Shown: in pieces, positions 35,816 through 43,970 of the stretch
How the letters are laid out: every line of letters begins with the position of its first letter
Numbering within the stretch: the stretch's first letter is position 1
Source of the DNA: an uncultured Neomegalonema sp.
GTDB taxonomy: Bacteria > Pseudomonadota > Alphaproteobacteria > Rhodobacterales > Rhodobacteraceae
NCBI GenBank assembly: GCA_937911325.1
Contig: CALDSD010000069.1
Span: 1-64,000 of the forward strand
Length of the DNA: 64,000 nucleotides
Direction of reading: 5' to 3'
Notes under the pieces: model-generated
What the model was told of the DNA's origin: nothing
The model's input: only the letters and a program-made list of their open reading frames with translations
Databases searched by the model: none
Made by a program: the position numbers and the translations under genes

Positions 35816-38068
35816 CTACGCGGTCTTCTGTGACATCGCCTTCAGCAACTTCGGCGGCGACATCGGCAGCTCGGTCATCCGCACGCCGCAGGCGGCGGAA
35901 ACGGCGTTGGCGACCGCCGCAAGGGGCGGGACGATCGACGTCTCGCCGACGCCGCGGACGCCATAAGGGTGGCCGGGGTTCGGGACTTCGACAATGACGG
36001 CGTCGATCATCGGCAGGTCCGAAGCGACGGGGATGCGATAGTCCAGGAAGCCCGGGTTCTGCAGTCGGCCGTCCTCGCCATAGATGTATTCCTCGTTCAG
36101 CGCCCAGCCGATGCCCTGAACCGCGCCGCCCTGGAATTGGCCTTCGACATAAGCCGGGTGGACCGCCTTGCCTGCGTCCTGAAATACGGTATAGCGCAGA
36201 ACCTTGGTCGCGCCGGTCTCGGGGTCGACTTCCACATCGCACACATGGGTCGCAAAGCTGACGCCGGCGCCGTCGGCGTTGACCTCGTAATGCCCGGCGA
36301 TCGGTCCGCCGGTTTCGGAGGCCACTGCGGCGATCTCGGCCAAGGTCATCGGCTCATGCTCGCCGGCATTCGGGCCGGCGGGCTTGGCGCAGCCGTCCTC
36401 CCAGACGACTGCCTCCGCCGGGATGCCCCAGAGCGCCGCGGCGCGCGCGCACATTTTCTCGATCGCGTCGCGCGCCGCCTTGATGGTCGCCAAGCCGACG
36501 GCGAAAGTCACACGGCTGCCGTCGGTGACTTCATTGTATCCCAGCGAGCTTGTGTCGGCGATGACGGTGCGGACCTTCTCGAAAGGGATGCCCAGTTCCT
36601 CGGCCGCCATCTGGCTCATGGCGGCGCGGCTGCCGCCGATGTCCGGGTTGCCCTCGATGACGCTCACCGTGCCGTCGGATCCGATGTTCATCGACACGCA
36701 GGTGTCGCCGCCGAAATTGAACCAGAAGCCGCAGGCGACGCCGCGACCCTGATTGGGGCCCAGCGGCGCGGAGAGATGCGGATGCGTCTTCGCCGTCGCC
36801 AGCGTCGCCGTCAGGCCGATTTTATCGAAGGTCGGGCCATAAGAGGCTTTCGACCCGTCGCGCGACGCGTTCTTCAGACGCACGTCAAGCGGATCAAGCC
36901 CCAGCGTTTTGCAGAGCTCGTCGACGCAGCTTTCCACAGCGAACGCGGCCATCGGCGCCCCTGGCGCCCGGTAGGCCGCCTGTTTGGGACGGTTCGTGAC
37001 AACGTCCCAGCCGACCGTCTTAACGTTCTCTAGGTCGTAGGCTGCGAACGAGCTCATCGCGCCAAACTCGACCGGCGAGCCCGGCCATGCGCCGCCCTGA
37101 TACCGCAGCTCCGCCGAGCCTGCGGTGATGCGCCCGTCCTTGGTCATGCCGACCTTCACATCGATCGAACTGGAAGATGTCGGTCCAGTGGCGCGGAACA
37201 CCTCTTCGCGGCTCATGACGATCTTCACGGGCTTGCCGGCCTTACGCGAAAGCGCCAGGGCCACGGGCTCGATAAAGACGGTCGTCTTGCCGCCAAAGCC
37301 GCCGCCGATCTCGGAGGCGGTCACACGCAGCTGCGCGACCTCGATGCCCATGATCCCGGCGCAGGTCGCGCGGACCATGTACTGGCCTTGCGTGCAGCAC
37401 CAGAGATCGGCCTGGCCGTCGCCGCCAAAGGACGCGACGCAGGCATGCGGCTCGATATAGCCCTGATGCGCGGCTTCAGTGCGGAAACTGCGTTCCACCA
37501 CCTCGTCCGCGGCGGCGAACCCGGCGTCGACATCGCCGTGACCGAACTCGTAGCGGCGCACGACGTTCTTCGACCATCCGTCTGGCACCGACTCGTCAGC
37601 GGCGTCTTCGTGCAGGGCGGGGGCGCCAGGCCGCATCGCCGCGTCCACGTCGGTGACATGGGGCAGCGCCTCGTAATCGACGTCGATCAGCGCGAGCGCG
37701 CGTTTCGCAACAGACCGGTTGATGGCGGCGACCGCGGCGACGGCGTGCCCGTCATAAAGCGCTTTCTCTCCGGCCATGCAGTTCTCGAGGATGTCGCGAA
37801 GACCGTCGCCCGGGTCTTGGAAGTCGGTGGCGGTCACCACCGCTTTCACGCCAGGCAACGCCAGAGCCTTCGAGGCGTCGATGCTCCGGATGTGCGCATG
37901 GGCGTGCGGACTGCGCAGGATCATGCCGATCAACATCCCAGGCAGCGCCATGTCGGCGCCAAAGCGAGCCTTTCCGGTGACTTTTTCCAAGCCATCCGGC
38001 CTTACGGGGCGCGTGCCGACAATCTTGAAATCGCGCGTCTGGACGCCGTGTTTGTCGTCGAGGGCCAT
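35816..38068 (-). CDS. Molybdenum hydroxylase large (molybdopterin-binding) subunit
   Basis: A 750-residue xanthine dehydrogenase-family catalytic subunit. Visible: the N-terminal a/b hammerhead (KVTGKARFGADMALPGML), the cofactor motif GGGFGGKT (about residue 250), the AAYRAPGAPM loop, the QGIGWALNEEYIY region and the catalytic glutamate in GVRGVGETSIVPP. It has no CODH-type selenyl-Cys motif, so it acts on a heterocycle or aldehyde rather than CO. It is third in the operon after the FAD and [2Fe-2S] subunits. Substrate unknown; the PuuE-like gene nearby hints at purines, weakly. Confidence 0.93.
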   Translation of the reverse strand: MALDDKHGVQTRDFKIVGTRPVRPDGLEKVTGKARFGADMALPGMLIGMILRSPHAHAHIRSIDASKALALPGVKAVVTATDFQDPGDGLRDILENCMAGEKALYDGHAVAAVAAINRSVAKRALALIDVDYEALPHVTDVDAAMRPGAPALHEDAADESVPDGWSKNVVRRYEFGHGDVDAGFAAADEVVERSFRTEAAHQGYIEPHACVASFGGDGQADLWCCTQGQYMVRATCAGIMGIEVAQLRVTASEIGGGFGGKTTVFIEPVALALSRKAGKPVKIVMSREEVFRATGPTSSSSIDVKVGMTKDGRITAGSAELRYQGGAWPGSPVEFGAMSSFAAYDLENVKTVGWDVVTNRPKQAAYRAPGAPMAAFAVESCVDELCKTLGLDPLDVRLKNASRDGSKASYGPTFDKIGLTATLATAKTHPHLSAPLGPNQGRGVACGFWFNFGGDTCVSMNIGSDGTVSVIEGNPDIGGSRAAMSQMAAEELGIPFEKVRTVIADTSSLGYNEVTDGSRVTFAVGLATIKAARDAIEKMCARAAALWGIPAEAVVWEDGCAKPAGPNAGEHEPMTLAEIAAVASETGGPIAGHYEVNADGAGVSFATHVCDVEVDPETGATKVLRYTVFQDAGKAVHPAYVEGQFQGGAVQGIGWALNEEYIYGEDGRLQNPGFLDYRIPVASDLPMIDAVIVEVPNPGHPYGVRGVGETSIVPPLAAVANAVSAACGVRMTELPMSPPKLLKAMSQKTA

Positions 38069-38122
38069 AGTCGATCCTCCTGGATGAGCTTTCTCGCTGA
38101 GTTCTTGGCTATCTGGCTACGT

Positions 38123-38611
38123 CTACGATTGGGCCGCCTGACTTCGCATGTCGGCGGCGGCGTCGATCACGGCGCGCACGATCTTGTCATATCCTGTGCA
38201 ACGGCAAAGGTTGCCCGCCAACCAGTAACGCACCTCGGTTTCGGTTGGGTCGGGATTGCGGTCGAGCAGGGATTTCGCCGCCACCAGAAAACCCGGTGTG
38301 CAGACCCCGCATTGCAGCGCGGCGTGTTCCAGGAATTTCCGCTGCAGCGGATGCAGCGCGTCGCCTTGTCCGAGCCCCTCGATCGTATCGACCGAGGCGC
38401 CGTTCGCCTCGGCGCCTAAAACCAGGCAAGAACACACCAGACGGCCGTCGACGGTCACGCTGCAGGCTCCGCAGTCGCCGGTGCCGCATCCCTCTTTGGT
38501 TCCGGTCAATCCGAGACGGTCGCGCAATGCGTCGAGAAGCGTTTCGTCGGGCTCGCACAGAAACTCAACCGCATCGCCGTTGACGGTTGTGGAAACGTGG
38601 ATCTGAGACAT
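38123..38611 (-). CDS. Molybdenum hydroxylase [2Fe-2S] subunit
   Basis: A 162-residue two-cluster ferredoxin-type subunit. A plant-type cluster is bound by Cys 42, 47, 50 and 62 (KEGCGTGDCGACSV, then LVCSCLV). The second cluster sits in an all-helical domain with CGVCTPGFLVAAK and CRCTGYDKIV. It passes electrons from the molybdenum centre to the FAD subunit. It lies 9 bases from the FAD gene and 54 from the large-subunit gene. Confidence 0.95.
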   Translation of the reverse strand: MSQIHVSTTVNGDAVEFLCEPDETLLDALRDRLGLTGTKEGCGTGDCGACSVTVDGRLVCSCLVLGAEANGASVDTIEGLGQGDALHPLQRKFLEHAALQCGVCTPGFLVAAKSLLDRNPDPTETEVRYWLAGNLCRCTGYDKIVRAVIDAAADMRSQAAQS

Positions 38612-38620
38612 GGGACTTCC

Positions 38621-39484
38621 TTACTTCTGCGCCGCGAACGCGCGTTCCTTGGCCGCAACCGCGGCGCGTTTGGCCAACACGCCGGCGACTTGCGTGCGGA
38701 ATTCGATGGTGCCGCGCTTGTCGTCGATTGGATTGCAGGCTGCGGCGCAGGCTTGCGCGAGCTGCTCCAGCGCAGCGTCGTCGATTGCGGTTCCGATCAG
38801 GGCCGCTGCGGCGTCTGCGACGAGCACTGCTTTCGGGGCGACGGCGCCCAGCGCGACGCGTGCGGCCTGGCACATGCCGGCGTCGTCGAACGAGAGGCTG
38901 ACGCCTGCGCCCACGACCGCGATGTCCATCTCGGTTCTGGGAATGAAGCGGAGATAAGCGTCGCCCGAGCGCGCTGCTCTGGTCGGCAGGCGGACGGCTT
39001 CCACCAGCTCGCCTTTCGCCAGCGTGGTGCGGCCAGGACCGGTCGTCATCTCCTCCGCCGGGATTTCGCGCGTGCCGGTGGGGCCTGAGATCACGATCCG
39101 AGCGCCGGCGGCGATCAAGGCGGGGGTCGTGTCCGCGGCCGGCGACGCATTGCACAGATTGCCGACAATCGTTGCGCGCCCCTGAACTTGGGTCGAGCCG
39201 ATGAGCCCGGCCGCCTCCACCAGACCTGGCCAAGCCGCCCCCAGGCCGGCGTGTTCGGTGATCTCGGCCGCGGAAACGGCCGCCCCAATCCGGAACCCGC
39301 CGCTGTCGTCTCGGATCGACTTCATCCCGTCGATGCGTTTGATGTCGACGATAACCTCCGGGGCCACGCGATCGGACCGCAGCTGGACGAGCAGGTCGGT
39401 GCCGCCGGCGAGCACATGCGCGCCTTCGTGGGATGTCAGCAGGTCAATCGCAGCTTCGACGGTCTGCGGCGCCGCATATTGCAT
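38621..39484 (-). CDS. Molybdenum hydroxylase FAD-binding subunit
   Basis: A 287-residue CoxM/XdhA-type flavoprotein. FAD pyrophosphate-binding motif HVLAGGTDLLVQLRSDR (about 20-36), then the second motif TIVGNLCNASPAADTTPALI (about 106-125). The C-terminal CO dehydrogenase flavoprotein domain follows. It is first in the operon FAD-[2Fe-2S]-large subunit-MoaD-like. A 206-base upstream region separates it from the DddQ-like gene and holds a tandem repeat. Confidence 0.93.
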   Translation of the reverse strand: MQYAAPQTVEAAIDLLTSHEGAHVLAGGTDLLVQLRSDRVAPEVIVDIKRIDGMKSIRDDSGGFRIGAAVSAAEITEHAGLGAAWPGLVEAAGLIGSTQVQGRATIVGNLCNASPAADTTPALIAAGARIVISGPTGTREIPAEEMTTGPGRTTLAKGELVEAVRLPTRAARSGDAYLRFIPRTEMDIAVVGAGVSLSFDDAGMCQAARVALGAVAPKAVLVADAAAALIGTAIDDAALEQLAQACAAACNPIDDKRGTIEFRTQVAGVLAKRAAVAAKERAFAAQK

Positions 39485-39564
39485 GGGAGTTCCCTCACGC
39501 GTTTCAGAAATGGATGGTTCGCACGCGCGAACGTGGTCTCACTCAGACATGTTCCAATGCGCTC

Positions 39565-39609
39565 GCCAAGTTCTTTCTGGGCAAGTTCTTTCAGGCCAAG
39601 TCCTTCACC
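39565..39609. repeat. Three tandem 15-base repeats
   Basis: Three consecutive units, each starting GCCAAG or GGCAAG and continuing TTCTTT or TCCTTC, lie upstream of the molybdenum hydroxylase operon. Units 1 and 2 differ at 2 of 15 bases. The length is a multiple of three, but no supported gene covers them. Confidence 0.5.
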
Positions 39610-39690
39610 GGCGTCTGACGGCGCGATCACGCGCTCTTGCTGACTTTCACGACATTGGCTCGGCCGAGGGGCTCCAGCCCAAGGCGGCGA

Positions 39691-40332
39691 TCACTGAGCT
39701 TGCGAAAAGCTGATCGACGCTCGGTCGCCGGGCTCGAGCCACCCCACGAACGACAAAAACGGGATGTCGCCGGCGCGGGTGGCGTGTGGTTGGAACGACC
39801 TGTGGCGCACAAGCTCTCCCGCTTGAACGGGAAACCGCTCGGCTTGATCCAGCCGCCACTCCACATTTCCTGTCAGCGGCAGGTAGACTTCGCTCGCCAA
39901 ATGCTCGTGGTCCGGATAGGCCACCCCCGGACCCATCAACAAGAAGCCCCCGCGCGGCTGCTCGAGAAGGATTGGCCCTTCCGGTCCGGAGAACGACGCA
40001 TAGGCGTAGCCGTCGAGAAACTCGGGCGTGCAGTTCTCCGCGGTGTAGCTGGGGTTCTGCGACCACCGCAGTTCAGGCAATACGGCTTCGAACAGCTCGG
40101 CCAGACCGGCGAGCGGTCCCTGTTTGGCGAGCGTAAGTGCGGTGTCGAGATGCTTCAGCACCCCGAATGCGTCCTGATACCGGGACTCTTCGACGAACTG
40201 TGTCGCCGGCGTTTCCGGCGGGATGGTCGCTCGCTCGCCCGTGATTTTGTCGGTGCGGGCTGCGACGGCGGCCCAGGCCGCCAAGTGAACCTCGCGCAAA
40301 GCTGGCGATACAGTTGAAAGAGGGCTCTCCAT
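39691..40332 (-). CDS. DddQ-like cupin dimethylsulfoniopropionate lyase
   Basis: A 213-residue cupin of the DMSP lyase family (DddQ/DddL/DddW/DddK group), which splits DMSP into dimethyl sulfide and acrylate. The helical N-terminal half ends with LPELRWSQNPSY. The cupin has GFLLMGPGVAYPDHEHLASE (ligands His 142, His 144 and Glu 148), the likely catalytic Tyr 150 and the late ligand His 183 (QPHATR). Tyr 139 is also conserved. These give the H-x-H-x3-E-x-Y...H pattern of the family. The ATG overlaps the CoA-transferase stop by one base; a GTG lies 3 bases earlier. Activity is inferred from motifs. Confidence 0.8.
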   Translation of the reverse strand: MESPLSTVSPALREVHLAAWAAVAARTDKITGERATIPPETPATQFVEESRYQDAFGVLKHLDTALTLAKQGPLAGLAELFEAVLPELRWSQNPSYTAENCTPEFLDGYAYASFSGPEGPILLEQPRGGFLLMGPGVAYPDHEHLASEVYLPLTGNVEWRLDQAERFPVQAGELVRHRSFQPHATRAGDIPFLSFVGWLEPGDRASISFSQAQ

Positions 40333-41603
40333 CACGTGTCTTTCTCTTGATCCGCGCCGAAAGCGCCGCGTTTTGCAAAGTCTGCGATGGCGTCCGGGGC
40401 GAGGCCGAGAACATCGCGCAAGACGCTTTCAGTGTGCTCGCCAAGCAGCGGCGCGGCGCGCGGAGGGGACGGCGGGGTCTTCGACAAGGCGAGCGGAGAT
40501 CCGACGCCGGGCACCCGTGCGCCGTCCGACGTGACGGGCTCGGTTCGCAATCCTCTTGCGATCACCTGTGGGTCCGCAAAGACCTGTTCAACGGTGTTGA
40601 CCGGTCCGCACGGCACGCTCGCAGCCGATAGGGTCTCAACCCAGTCGCGCACCGACCGCCCGCCGATTAGGGCGTCGAGGATCGGAACCAGCTCCGCCCG
40701 GTTTCGCACTCTGTCGGGGTTTGTCTTGAAACGCGCGTTTTCGGCCAACTCGGGTCGGCCAGCGACCTCGCAGAACCGTTTGAACTGGCGGTCGTTGCCG
40801 ATGGCGAGGATCAGATGCCCGTCGCTGGCGGCGAAAGCCTGATACGGCACGATGTTGGGATGCGCGTTGCCAAGCCGGCTCGGCGACCGCCCGGTCGCAA
40901 GGTAGTTCATCGCCTGATTGGCCAGAGCGGCGACCTGCACGTCCATCAGCGCCAGGTCGATCGACTGGCCCTCGCCGGTCGCGTCGCGATGGCGCAAGGC
41001 GGCCAGGATCGCGATCACCGCGTAGAGCCCTGTGAGCACGTCCGTCAGCGCGACGCCGACCTTCATCGGCTCAGCGCCCGGCTGACCTTCGGGTTGACCT
41101 GTTATGCTCATCAACCCGCCCATCGCCTGCAGCAAGAAGTCATAGCCGGCGCGTTCTGAGTAAGGCCCGGTCTGGCCAAACCCGGTGATCGAGCAGTAGA
41201 TGAGATCCGGCTTCACCTCGCACAGTCGCCCGTAGTCGAGGCCGTATCTGTCGAGATCGCCTTTCTTGAAGTTCTCGATCACCACGTCGCATTTGGCGGC
41301 GAGCTGGCGCATGACGTCCTGACCGGCCGGGCTTGCAATGTCGATGGCGACCGACGCTTTCCCCCTGTTCGCAGAGTTGAAGTAAGCGGATCCCCGGTTC
41401 TCGCCGTCGCTGTCCTCGACGTCCGGCTGTCCCCAACTGCGCGTATCGTCGCCTCGGCCCGGACGCTCGACCTTGATCACCTCAGCGCCGAGATCCGCGA
41501 GTATCTGTGACGCCCATGGACCCGCTAGAATTCGGCTGAGATCCAGGATCCGGAGACCGTCCAGAGCGCGGGGCGCGGCGGGCGCCGCATTGATGTCTTC
41601 CAT
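40332..41603 (-). CDS. Class III CoA-transferase (CaiB/BaiF family) 1
   Basis: A 423-residue CaiB/BaiF-family protein: LDGLRILDLSRILAGPWASQ, ADLGAEVIKVERPGRGDDTR, ENFKKGDLDRYGLDY, DLIYCSITGFGQTGPYS, and the acyl-CoA-forming aspartate in SIDLALMDVQ. Such enzymes move CoA between carboxylic acids. It is translationally coupled to the DddQ-like gene, so a role in activating a DMSP-derived or related acid is plausible but unproven. ATG 41603 starts shortly before homology; the frame is open to 41795. Confidence 0.9.
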   Translation of the reverse strand: MEDINAAPAAPRALDGLRILDLSRILAGPWASQILADLGAEVIKVERPGRGDDTRSWGQPDVEDSDGENRGSAYFNSANRGKASVAIDIASPAGQDVMRQLAAKCDVVIENFKKGDLDRYGLDYGRLCEVKPDLIYCSITGFGQTGPYSERAGYDFLLQAMGGLMSITGQPEGQPGAEPMKVGVALTDVLTGLYAVIAILAALRHRDATGEGQSIDLALMDVQVAALANQAMNYLATGRSPSRLGNAHPNIVPYQAFAASDGHLILAIGNDRQFKRFCEVAGRPELAENARFKTNPDRVRNRAELVPILDALIGGRSVRDWVETLSAASVPCGPVNTVEQVFADPQVIARGLRTEPVTSDGARVPGVGSPLALSKTPPSPPRAAPLLGEHTESVLRDVLGLAPDAIADFAKRGAFGADQEKDT

Positions 41604-41689
41604 GGCGGGACTGGATCCTATTGGGGGCGATTGCGCGATCATAGCGGCGCTGATCTTCAAAGACAGGCGTTCTCGTGTCTCTGATCGCT

Positions 41690-41714
41690 GTTCCCCCGAT
41701 TTGCAATCGGGAAC
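41690..41714. promoter_or_regulatory. Inverted repeat between divergent CoA-transferase genes
   Basis: The left arm GTTCCCCCGATT and right arm AATCGGGAAC are complementary over 10 bases, apart from two extra C residues on the left, around a TGC loop. It is central in the 190-base gap between two divergently transcribed genes, a typical operator position. Confidence 0.45.
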
Positions 41715-41793
41715 CCGGACGCCGCCTGAGGCTTGATTTCTTGAAGACAGGGCCGGACGATTGCATGCTGGCGGTAGAAAGGGAGCGGTGAAC

Positions 41794-42993
41794 ATGCAGG
41801 CCTTTGAGGGACTCCGCGTTCTCGACCTGACCCATGTGCTGGCGGGCCCTTTTTCGACCTATCAGCTCGCGGTTCTGGGCGCTGACGTCATCAAGATCGA
41901 AGGCCCCGGCGCCGTCGACATGAACCGGGAGATCGGCGCGGTGGGCGATTTCAACACGGCGCTGATGGGAACGCACTTTCAGTCGCAAGCGGCGAACAAA
42001 CGCGCCATTACGCTCAACCTGAAATCCGAGCAGGGGCGGGCGATCTTCAAGGATCTCGCCAAGACGGCGGACGTTATTGTCGAGAATTTTCGCGCTGGAA
42101 AACTCGACGCGCTGGGATTGGGCTACGAGGACATCCGCGCGATCAAGCCGGATATCATCTACTGCTCCATGACCGGGTTCGGACAGACCGGCCCCAAGCG
42201 CGAGCACGCCGCCTTCGACAACACGATCCAAGCCTACTCGGGCATGATGCTGCAGACGGGCGCAGCTGACGACGAGGCTGTGTTGGTCGGCCCGCCGGTT
42301 CTGGACTTCGGCACAGGCGCGCAGGCGGCGTTTGCGATTTCCTCCGCGCTTCTGCGCCGCGAACGAACCGGCGAGGGGCAGTATCTGGACGTCTCGATGC
42401 TCGACGCCGCCTTGATGCTGATGACGTCGGGGGTTCTCAACACGAACACGACCGGCCGATCGCCGGGGCGCACGCGGCACGCGCGCGTGCCTTACGCCGG
42501 GTACGGCGGCTATGAAACGGCGGATGGCGTTCTGATGATCGGAGCCGTTACACCGCCGCAATACGCGGCTCTGTGGCGGGTGTTGGGGCGGGAAGACATC
42601 GCGCGCGAGGTTCAAGGGCTGCGGATCCCGGACATCGCAGCGCGCCGCTCGGTTGATGAACCGATCCTCGAGGACGTCTTCAAAACCAGATCCGCCCACG
42701 CGTGGGAGACATTGTTGATTGAAGCCGGCCTGCCCGCGGCGGCCGTGCAAACGCTTCGCGACGCCTTGCAAGGAGAACAGGTCGCAAGCCGATCTGTTGT
42801 CGGGGCTTACGCCGCGCCATTCTCGAAGTCCGGGGCGCTCCGCCCGGCGGTCGCCGCCTTCCGGTCGTCTCAGGACGGACCTGAGGTGAAAAGCCCGCCG
42901 CCAGAGCTTGGCGAGCACACCGGAGAAGTGCTCGCCGAGATCGGGTACTCCGACACAGAGATCGACGAGCTGCGGCGGCTGAAAGTGATCTAG
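41794..42993 (+). CDS. Class III CoA-transferase (CaiB/BaiF family) 2
   Basis: A 399-residue CaiB/BaiF-family protein: FEGLRVLDLTHVLAGPFSTY, GADVIKIEGPGAVDMNRE, ENFRAGKLDALGLGYEDI, IIYCSMTGFGQTGP, catalytic Asp in YLDVSMLDAALML. It shares the fold with the divergent gene but differs in its middle and end, so they are not recent duplicates. ATG 41794 follows GGGAG by 9 bases; a GTG at 41788 is also possible. The polysaccharide-deacetylase-like gene follows 35 bases later, probably cotranscribed. Confidence 0.9.
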   Translation: MQAFEGLRVLDLTHVLAGPFSTYQLAVLGADVIKIEGPGAVDMNREIGAVGDFNTALMGTHFQSQAANKRAITLNLKSEQGRAIFKDLAKTADVIVENFRAGKLDALGLGYEDIRAIKPDIIYCSMTGFGQTGPKREHAAFDNTIQAYSGMMLQTGAADDEAVLVGPPVLDFGTGAQAAFAISSALLRRERTGEGQYLDVSMLDAALMLMTSGVLNTNTTGRSPGRTRHARVPYAGYGGYETADGVLMIGAVTPPQYAALWRVLGREDIAREVQGLRIPDIAARRSVDEPILEDVFKTRSAHAWETLLIEAGLPAAAVQTLRDALQGEQVASRSVVGAYAAPFSKSGALRPAVAAFRSSQDGPEVKSPPPELGEHTGEVLAEIGYSDTEIDELRRLKVI

Positions 42994-43028
42994 CCCGCAG
43001 CGTCTGTTTCTTCGCAGAAGGGAATGAA

Positions 43029-43970
43029 ATGGCGGACCCAAATGCGCCCCCGAGCCGCGAGTACATCGGCTACGCGGATAAACCGCCGCAGGCCAACTGG
43101 CCCGGCGGCGCCCGGATCGCGGTGAACTTCTGCATCAACTACGAGGAAGGCGGGGAGCGCTCGATCTTCGAAGGCGACGCCCAGTCCGAAACCCGCATCT
43201 CCGACGTGAATGTCGAACCCAGGGTGGGCGGGCGCGAACTGAACATCGAACACAGTTACGAATACGGCTCCCGCGTCGGTTACTGGCGCCTCTTGCGGGC
43301 GTTCGCGGATCGCGGGCTCAAGGCGACGGTCAATCTCGTTGGCCGAGCGGGCGAACACAATCCTGTCGCCCTTCAGGCGATGATTGACGCCGGTTTCGAT
43401 CTGCATCCCCACGGGTGGCGCTGGATTGACTATGCGACGCTCTCAAAAGACGAGGAGCGCGACATGATCGCCAGGTCGATCAAACAGATCAGGGATCTGA
43501 CCGGGCGGGCGCCTGTCGGGTACTACGCTGGTCTGCCGTCGCTGAACACGCTGGATCTCGTCGTCGAAGCGGGGAACTTTCTCTACACGTCAGACGTCTA
43601 CAACGACGACTTGCCGTATTGGTCGCCGGATTATCCGGGACTTCTGATGGTTCCATACTCGTTGGACACCAACGATTCTCGGTTTGGGCGCGCAGAGGGC
43701 GGATACCAGATCGCAGACGAGTTCGTCGCCTACATCCGCGACAGCTTCGACCAGCTTTACGCCGAGGGGGCGGACCATCCCAAGATGCTCACGGTCGGCC
43801 TGCATGCGCGTCTGATCGGACGACCAGGCCGCATCGTCGCGCTGCACCGAATCCTCGACCACATGATGGCGCGTGATCAGGTTTGGTTCTGTCGGCGAGA
43901 CGATCTTGCGCGCCATTGGGCGGACGAGCATCCCGACCCACGTCTGTCGGCCGGCTCTGTCACAGAGTAA
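43029..43970 (+). CDS. PuuE-like polysaccharide deacetylase / allantoinase family protein
   Basis: A 313-residue NodB-fold protein. The opening EYIGYADKPPQANWPGGARIAVNFCINYEEGGERS matches PuuE-type metal-independent allantoinases (in two parts: WPGGARIAVNF and NYEEGGE). GFDLHPHGWRW, GYYAGLPSLNTLDLV and YNDDLPYW are further family signatures. PuuE opens the allantoin ring; related members act on other amides. The neighbouring molybdenum hydroxylase makes a purine link possible, but urate-handling genes are absent. ATG 43029 has AAGGGA 6 bases upstream. The 3' end overlaps the convergent M24 gene by 11 bases. Confidence 0.82.
   Translation: MADPNAPPSREYIGYADKPPQANWPGGARIAVNFCINYEEGGERSIFEGDAQSETRISDVNVEPRVGGRELNIEHSYEYGSRVGYWRLLRAFADRGLKATVNLVGRAGEHNPVALQAMIDAGFDLHPHGWRWIDYATLSKDEERDMIARSIKQIRDLTGRAPVGYYAGLPSLNTLDLVVEAGNFLYTSDVYNDDLPYWSPDYPGLLMVPYSLDTNDSRFGRAEGGYQIADEFVAYIRDSFDQLYAEGADHPKMLTVGLHARLIGRPGRIVALHRILDHMMARDQVWFCRRDDLARHWADEHPDPRLSAGSVTE

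Noticed and set aside
35816-38068. Aerobic CO dehydrogenase large subunit (coxL)
   Set aside because: The CODH active-site Cys motif is absent; the loop reads AAYRAPGAP, as in other xanthine dehydrogenase-family enzymes.
39565-39609. CRISPR-like array
   Set aside because: Units are 15 bases, directly abutting and without spacers, with no cas gene nearby.
39201-39713. Plus-strand open frame spanning the tandem repeats
   Set aside because: Most of it is antisense to the FAD subunit gene; composition and lack of a start signal do not support a gene.
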